Made by a program: the position numbers and the translations under genes. Shown one piece after another: positions 59,078 through 64,000 of a stretch of DNA of 64,000 bases. Positions within the stretch are counted from its first letter, which is position 1. The number at the start of each line of letters is the position of its first letter. This DNA is from UBA5420 sp964485345 (GTDB lineage Bacteria > Bacillota > Limnochordia > Darwinibacteriales > Darwinibacteriaceae): positions 12,703-76,702 of the forward strand of contig CAZAJB010000004.1 of NCBI GenBank assembly GCA_964485345.1, in the 5' to 3' direction. Below the pieces are notes generated by a model. That model did no database searches. It saw nothing but the letters and a program-made list of their open reading frames with translations, and was not told the DNA's origin.

Positions 59078-61000
59078 TTGATCTTGGAAAAGCAGCAAAT
59101 AGCTCCTAATTATACAGCAGACCAAATTCAGGTCTTAGAAGGTCTAGAGGCGGTAAGACTTCGCCCCGGTATGTACATCGGGAATACCGATGTCTATGGC
59201 TTACACCATCTTTTTGTGGAAGTTGTTGATAACTCCATCGACGAGGCCATGGCTGGATATTGCGATCAGATTGAGGTCGTGATCTATGAAGATGGGTCCT
59301 TGTCTGTCCGGGACAACGGAAGTGGTATTCCGGTTGAGATTCATTCCAAAACTAAGATATCTACCCTAGAAACGGTTCTGACCATCCTTCATGCCGGAGG
59401 CAAGTTCGGCCAGGAAGGCGGACATTACAAGGTCTCAGGAGGACTTCATGGTGTCGGAATCTCCGTCGTTAACGCTCTCTCTGAGCGACTTGAAGCCCAG
59501 GTTTGGTATAACGGACGCCACTATTCGCAGATGTACCAAAGGGGAGTAGCACAGGAGCCTCTTCGAGATCAAGGCCCCACGAAAGAACATGGTACCATGA
59601 TCCGCTTTAAGCCTGATTCCACCATCTTTGACAATGTTAACTTTCCGGCAGAGATGATTGTCTATCGTTTACGGGAGTTGGCTTTTCTAAATAAGGGGAC
59701 GACAATTACCTTCGAAGATCAGCGCTCCAAGCGGGAACACCGCTTCTTGTACAAGGGCGGTATTGTTTCGTATGTGGATTATCTCAATCGAAATAAGTCT
59801 GTGATTATGAAGAGCCCCATTTATCTGACGGCTCAGAAGGATGGTATTGAAGTAGAGGCAGCAATCCAGTATAACGATAGTTATACGGAGACAACCCTCA
59901 GCTTCGCCAATAATATCAATACCCATGAAGGTGGAACCCACTTAATTGGTTTTCGTAGCGCCCTGACGCGCACCATTAATGACTATGCCAGGCGGCGAGG
60001 TTTACTGAAGCAAACAGAGGAGAACTTAAGCGGTGATGATGTGCGGGAAGGATGTACAGCTTTGATTAGTGTGCGAATTCCTGATCCGCAGTTTGAAGGA
60101 CAAACTAAGACCAAACTTGGCAATAGCGAGGTTAAGGGTCTTGTAGAATCCATCGTCGCCGAGGAACTGGCGGAATACTTAGGGCAAAACCCTCCTGATG
60201 GCAAACGTATTGTAGACAAGGGAATCCAGGCGGCTCGGGCCAGGCAAGCAGCTCGTAAGGCCCGGGAGCTCACAAGGCGCAAGAATGCCCTGGAGATTTC
60301 TTCCTTACCAGGTAAACTAGCAGATTGCAGTCTCACCGATCCGGAGCTTTGTGAGATCTTCATCGTGGAAGGAGACTCTGCTGGAGGTACTGCCAAGCAA
60401 AGTAGAGATCGCCGTTTTCAGGCTATCTTGCCGCTGCGAGGTAAGATTTTGAACGTGGAAAAGGCGCGCCTCGACAGAATTCTCGGCAATGCGGAAATCC
60501 GCACCATGGTCACCGCCTTTGGAACTGGAATTGGCGAGGACTTTGATATTAGCAAGGCCCGCTACCATAAAGTGGTGCTCATGACCGACGCAGACGTTGA
60601 CGGAGCACACATTCGCACGTTGCTTTTAACGTTCTTCTACCGCTATATGCGGCCCCTCTTAGAAGGGGGTTATGTCTACATTGCTCTTCCTCCCCTCTAT
60701 CAAGTGCGCAAGGGCAAAGAATCTCACTATGCCTTTGATGACAATGAGCTTGAGGAAATCCTAGCCCGTGTTGGTCGTGCAGGGACCAGCATCCAGCGCT
60801 ACAAAGGTCTCGGTGAGATGAACGCGGATCAGCTCTGGGAAACTACGATGGATCCCGAAAAACGGACGTTTCTACAGTTGAAGGTGGATGACGCCATTAT
60901 GGCTGATGAGATTTTCAACACCCTCATGGGAGAAAAGGTAGAACCTCGCCGTGAATTCATTGAAGAGCATGCCCATGAAGTTACCAATCTGGATATTTAG
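59078..61000 (+). CDS. gyrB: DNA gyrase subunit B
   Basis: A 640-aa ATPase subunit of gyrase. GHKL ATPase motifs: EVVDNSIDEAMAGY, DNGSGIPV and GGLHGVGISVVNALS; the TOPRIM domain has FIVEGDSAGGTAKQSRDRRFQAI and MTDADVDGAHIRTLLL; the C-terminal KGLGEMNADQLWETTMDP is standard. TTG 59078 has AAGGAG six bases upstream. It starts 15 bases after remB and leads into gyrA. Confidence 0.99.
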   Translation: MILEKQQIAPNYTADQIQVLEGLEAVRLRPGMYIGNTDVYGLHHLFVEVVDNSIDEAMAGYCDQIEVVIYEDGSLSVRDNGSGIPVEIHSKTKISTLETVLTILHAGGKFGQEGGHYKVSGGLHGVGISVVNALSERLEAQVWYNGRHYSQMYQRGVAQEPLRDQGPTKEHGTMIRFKPDSTIFDNVNFPAEMIVYRLRELAFLNKGTTITFEDQRSKREHRFLYKGGIVSYVDYLNRNKSVIMKSPIYLTAQKDGIEVEAAIQYNDSYTETTLSFANNINTHEGGTHLIGFRSALTRTINDYARRRGLLKQTEENLSGDDVREGCTALISVRIPDPQFEGQTKTKLGNSEVKGLVESIVAEELAEYLGQNPPDGKRIVDKGIQAARARQAARKARELTRRKNALEISSLPGKLADCSLTDPELCEIFIVEGDSAGGTAKQSRDRRFQAILPLRGKILNVEKARLDRILGNAEIRTMVTAFGTGIGEDFDISKARYHKVVLMTDADVDGAHIRTLLLTFFYRYMRPLLEGGYVYIALPPLYQVRKGKESHYAFDDNELEEILARVGRAGTSIQRYKGLGEMNADQLWETTMDPEKRTFLQLKVDDAIMADEIFNTLMGEKVEPRREFIEEHAHEVTNLDI

Positions 61001-61017
61001 TCGAGGGGTGAATCGAG

Positions 61018-63504
61018 TTGAGTATAAATCTGCATAATGGAAAGACGCTCCCCATCAAGATTACCGATGAGATGAAGACCTCCTACATCAATTATGCCAT
61101 GAGTGTAATTGTAGAACGGGCATTGCCCGACGTTAGGGACGGTCTAAAACCGGTACAGCGTCGCATTCTCTACGGTATGTTGGATTTGGGGAACAGGCCT
61201 GATAGACCCCACAAGAAGTCCGCCAGAATCGTGGGTGAGGTCATGGGTAAGTACCATCCTCACGGGGACTCGGCTATTTATGACGCCATGGTGAGAATGG
61301 CACAGCCTTTCTCCTATCGAAATTTGCTGGTGGACGGTCATGGTAACTTTGGTAGCGTGGACGGAGATCCCCCAGCTGCCATGCGTTACACCGAAGCACG
61401 CCTTTCGAAGCTGGCTATGGAAATGATTCGCGATATCGAGAAAGATACCGTTGATTTCTATCCTAACTTTGATGAGACCCTAGAGCAGCCCACGGTGATG
61501 CCCAGTAAGTATCCAAACCTGCTGGTTAATGGTGCGGCAGGAATTGCAGTTGGCATGGCCACCAATATTCCTCCCCATAATCTAGGTGAAGTGGTGGATG
61601 CCCTAATTGAACTGATTGACAACCCAGACGTGGATATTAAGGGATTGATGGCTCATGTTAAGGGGCCTGATTTTCCAACCGGTGCCATCATCTTGGGAAG
61701 AGAAGCCATCAAGGAGGCTTACACAACCGGTCGGGGTCGCATTCGAGTTCGTGCCAAGAGCCAAATCGAGCAGATGCAAAACGGCAAGACGCGCATCTTG
61801 GTTTCCGAATTACCCTACCAGGTGAACAAAGCTCGCCTCATTGAGAAAATTGCCCAACTCGTACGGGACAAAAAGGTGGATGGGATCACCGATTTGCGGG
61901 ACGAGTCGGATAAGGCCGGGATGCGCATTGTGATTGAATGCCGCCGCGATGCTGATCCCCATGTCATCTTAAATCGTCTCTACAAGCACAGCCAGCTCGA
62001 AGACACCTTTGGCGTAATCATGCTGGCGCTTGTAGACAACCAACCCAAGGTCTTGAACCTGAAGGAAGTCTTGGTTCACTACCTCGATCATCAAAAAGAC
62101 GTGGTCGTGAGGCGTACTCGCTTTGAGCTACTTAAAGCAGAAGAACGAGCCCATATTTTAGAGGGTTACCGCATCGCTCTGGACAATATTGACGAGGTCA
62201 TTGCCATCATTCGGGCTTCGTATGATAACCCCAAGGAAAGGCTGATGGAACGCTTTGGCCTCAGTGAACGGCAGGCTGTGGCCATTCTAGATATGCAATT
62301 ACGCCGTCTCAGCGGCCTTGAGCGCGACAAGATCGATGCCGAATACGATGAACTGCAGAAAACGATTGCTAGGCTGAAAGAGATTTTGGCAGATATGAAC
62401 CTGGTTTACGAGATAATCAAGGATGAGTTGATCGATATTAAGGATCGCTTTTCCGATCCAAGACGCACTAAGATTGGGTTATCTGTAGGCAATTTGGAGG
62501 ATGTTGACTTGGTTGCCGAGGAAGATATCGTAGTCACCATTACCCACCAGGGTTACATCAAGCGTCTTCCGGTGGATACCTATCGTGCGCAGCGACGAGG
62601 CGGCAGGGGTATAACCGCTTTAAACACCAAGGCAGACGATTTCGTTGAAAAGCTCTTTGTGGCCAGTACCCATAGCTATATTCTCTTCTTTACAAATAAG
62701 GGAAGGGTTTACCGCTTGCGAGGGCACGAAATACCAGAGGCAGGCCGGAATGCCCGCGGTATAGCTGTCATTAACCTGATCAACTTTGAACCAGGTGAGC
62801 GCATTGAAACCACGATACCCGTTTCGGAATACTCCGATGATCAGTATCTGACCATGGCAACGCGCAAGGGAATCATTAAGAAAACTGCCCTGAGTGCCTT
62901 TGATACCAATCGCAGTGGTGGATTGATCGGAATCACTCTAGACGATGACGATGAGCTTGTTGGTGTTGAGTTAACAGAAGGAGATTCAGAGGTTCTCTTG
63001 GTCACCAGCGATGGGAAGGCGATCCGTTTCTCTGAAGACCAGGTTAGACCCATGGGACGCCCGACACGAGGTGTCATTGGCATCCGGCTCGATCGCGACG
63101 ATTATATCGTTGGTCTTGTTGTGGTGAGCGACGAAGCGGAATTACTCGTTGTGACCGAAAATGGGTTTGGCAAACGTACAGCCTTGTCGGAATACCGACA
63201 AACAAACCGTGGCGGCAAAGGAGTCTTGACTCTCAATAGGACCAAACGTACAGGACCGGTTGTTGGGGTGCAAGTGGTACGAGAGGGCAACGAGATCATG
63301 ATGCTGTCCGTGGATGGAATCATGATTCGCATGAAAGTTTCAGAGATATCCAAGCTTGGACGGAATACCCAGGGTGTGACACTGATGCGTTTGGATGAAA
63401 ACGATCGAGTGATCGGTGTAGCAGATATAGTGGGTAAAGAGGACGAAGAGGACGAAGAGGACGAAGGGGAGCCCGCTTCAACCGAACCCGTTAACGAGGA
63501 GTAG
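61018..63504 (+). CDS. gyrA: DNA gyrase subunit A
   Basis: An 828-aa breakage-reunion subunit. The catalytic tyrosine is Tyr124 in AAMRYTEARL. The quinolone region reads HPHGDSAIYDA with Ser85 and the downstream Asp, the unmutated form. The C-terminal pinwheel has the GyrA box QRRGGRG, distinguishing it from topoisomerase IV. The end is a Glu/Asp-rich tail made by a nine-base tandem repeat. TTG 61018 has GAGGGG nine bases upstream. An rRNA operon follows, like rrnO in Bacillus. Confidence 0.99.
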   Translation: MSINLHNGKTLPIKITDEMKTSYINYAMSVIVERALPDVRDGLKPVQRRILYGMLDLGNRPDRPHKKSARIVGEVMGKYHPHGDSAIYDAMVRMAQPFSYRNLLVDGHGNFGSVDGDPPAAMRYTEARLSKLAMEMIRDIEKDTVDFYPNFDETLEQPTVMPSKYPNLLVNGAAGIAVGMATNIPPHNLGEVVDALIELIDNPDVDIKGLMAHVKGPDFPTGAIILGREAIKEAYTTGRGRIRVRAKSQIEQMQNGKTRILVSELPYQVNKARLIEKIAQLVRDKKVDGITDLRDESDKAGMRIVIECRRDADPHVILNRLYKHSQLEDTFGVIMLALVDNQPKVLNLKEVLVHYLDHQKDVVVRRTRFELLKAEERAHILEGYRIALDNIDEVIAIIRASYDNPKERLMERFGLSERQAVAILDMQLRRLSGLERDKIDAEYDELQKTIARLKEILADMNLVYEIIKDELIDIKDRFSDPRRTKIGLSVGNLEDVDLVAEEDIVVTITHQGYIKRLPVDTYRAQRRGGRGITALNTKADDFVEKLFVASTHSYILFFTNKGRVYRLRGHEIPEAGRNARGIAVINLINFEPGERIETTIPVSEYSDDQYLTMATRKGIIKKTALSAFDTNRSGGLIGITLDDDDELVGVELTEGDSEVLLVTSDGKAIRFSEDQVRPMGRPTRGVIGIRLDRDDYIVGLVVVSDEAELLVVTENGFGKRTALSEYRQTNRGGKGVLTLNRTKRTGPVVGVQVVREGNEIMMLSVDGIMIRMKVSEISKLGRNTQGVTLMRLDENDRVIGVADIVGKEDEEDEEDEGEPASTEPVNEE
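63439..63465 (+). repeat. Nine-base tandem repeat in the gyrA tail
   Basis: Three exact copies of GAGGACGAA encode Glu-Asp-Glu three times in the acidic tail of GyrA, in frame. Confidence 0.9.
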
Positions 63505-63520
63505 TCCGAAAAGACACAAT

Positions 63521-63556
63521 AACGCCGCATGTGATAGCGATGTGCGGCGTTTTCCT
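63521..63556 (+). terminator. Intrinsic terminator after gyrA
   Basis: AACGCCGCA (63521-63529) pairs with TGCGGCGTT (63543-63551), followed by TTTCCTTG. It ends the gyrBA transcript before the rrn region. Confidence 0.88.
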
Positions 63557-63637
63557 TGATCAAGCCTGGAGAAAAAGTCAAAGGTTCGCAGATATTAATT
63601 TCCTCGTTACACGCATTCTTTTCAAGAAGTTGATATC

Positions 63638-63665
63638 TTGCTCTGTCAGCGGTTTTGCCTATACT
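63638..63665 (+). promoter_or_regulatory. Upstream rrn promoter candidate P1
   Basis: TTGCTC (63638-63643), 16 bases, TATACT (63660-63665). It lies about 130 bases before the stronger candidate P2. Confidence 0.45.
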
Positions 63666-63765
63666 AAGTGTGCTCGTCCCTGTCATCTACATCTCTTGGG
63701 CAGGTAGAGCGAAGTATCGGCTAACCAAGGTGTCAAGCGTCTATTGGCGAATTTCGCAAAAGGTG

Positions 63766-63794
63766 TTGACAGCTATTACGGTCTGTGATAGAGT
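63766..63794 (+). promoter_or_regulatory. rrn promoter candidate P2
   Basis: Perfect TTGACA (63766-63771), exactly 17 bases, TAGAGT (63789-63794). It lies about 200 bases before the right edge, where an rRNA leader begins. Confidence 0.7.
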
Positions 63795-64000
63795 AACAAA
63801 TTGTCGCCCCACCCCAAAAGGCAGTAGGGTGGCACGGTTTAAAAACGAGAACCCAAGAGTATGTCATGAGGCGTTGACGCCGAGGCGGTTGTGTGATAAG
63901 ATAATCTCACTGTCCTCCAAAAGGCATGGATACTTTTTCAGGACAAAGAACCTTGAAAACTGAACATTGAATCTTGGACCATGAATGTTCTCGAGATAAC
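63795..64000 (+). other. Leader of an rRNA operon, 16S gene expected just beyond the window
   Basis: The sequence after P2 has no ORF. Near 63949 it reads ACCTTGAAAACTGAACA, the motif common in Bacillota pre-rRNA leaders and spacers. A CCCACCC/GGGTGG hairpin lies at about 63814-63835. Together with the gyrA neighbourhood this suggests a 16S rRNA gene starting beyond the edge; no mature 16S sequence is inside the window. Confidence 0.65.

Noticed and set aside
63828..63840. AGGGTGGCAC in the rrn leader resembles the T-box core
   Set aside because: Only the first ten bases fit, the following CGCG is absent, and there is no room for stem I after the nearest good promoter; the context is an rRNA leader.
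1..64000. Insertion sequences, prophage, CRISPR arrays, tRNA genes
   Set aside because: None recognised on reading both strands; gaps are short and mostly explained by promoters, terminators, the origin or leaders.

Overview
The window looks like core chromosome around the replication origin of an anaerobic, endospore-forming Bacillota of Clostridia or Limnochordia type. The evidence is the classical rpmH-rnpA-yidD-yidC-jag-mnmE-mnmG-rsmG-noc-soj-spo0J block to the left of dnaA, dnaA-dnaN-yaaA-recF-remB-gyrB-gyrA to its right, an rRNA-operon leader directly after gyrA, and many sporulation genes (yabP, a SpoIID-like protein, spoVT, spoVB, a SipL-like SPOCS/LysM protein, yyaC). SipL, the two-subunit glycine decarboxylase and a LonC-like protease point towards Clostridia-like lineages; noc and the veg-ispE-purR-glmU-prs-ctc-pth-mfd-spoVT-spoVB order recall Bacillus. 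No species can be named from this alone.

Layout. 1-13 kb: start of yabP, a SpoIID-like protein, hup and mazG (plus strand), then spoVB, spoVT, mfd, pth, rplY/ctc, prs and a shortened glmU, a DUF559 nuclease-fold gene and purR (minus strand). 13-25.7 kb: a MobA-like nucleotidyltransferase, ispE, a DMT transporter, SipL, a catalytically dead GH18-like spore-wall protein, veg, ykuK, rsmA, a small ORF, dnaB, dnaD, an ABC-F protein, ddl and ridA. 26-38 kb: a 25-codon ORF with galT-galK, mgtE with a structured leader, a LonC-like protease, rplI, yybS, rpsR-ssb-rpsF, ychF, queT, a P-loop ATPase, a DUF951 protein and a secreted parvulin. 38-44.5 kb: gcvPB-gcvPA-gcvH-gcvT, a possible 31-aa ORF, a remote cluster of DnaA boxes, a TPR protein and a YkvI-like membrane protein. 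44.5-54 kb: yyaC and the parABS/noc/RNA-modification/membrane-insertion block ending at rpmH. 54-57 kb: a bipartite oriC, with boxes upstream of dnaA and a DnaA-trio unwinding motif between dnaA and dnaN. 57-64 kb: yaaA, recF, remB, gyrB, gyrA and the rrn leader.

The genes fit together as chromosome replication and segregation (dnaA, dnaN, dnaB, dnaD, recF, gyrAB, parABS, noc), translation and RNA modification, envelope precursor supply (glmU, ddl, flippase), nucleotide metabolism, sporulation, and two metabolic units (Leloir galactose use; glycine cleavage). Translation starts were reassigned from ribosome-binding sites in many places; TTG and GTG starts are common. I see no insertion sequence, prophage, CRISPR array, tRNA or defence island. 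The less ordinary observations are a DnaA-box cluster about 12 kb from dnaA, a perfect Noc-binding sequence inside noc, a GlmU lacking its acetyltransferase half, a dispersed double-hairpin repeat, unassigned structured leaders before mgtE and a DMT transporter, and very small ORFs.
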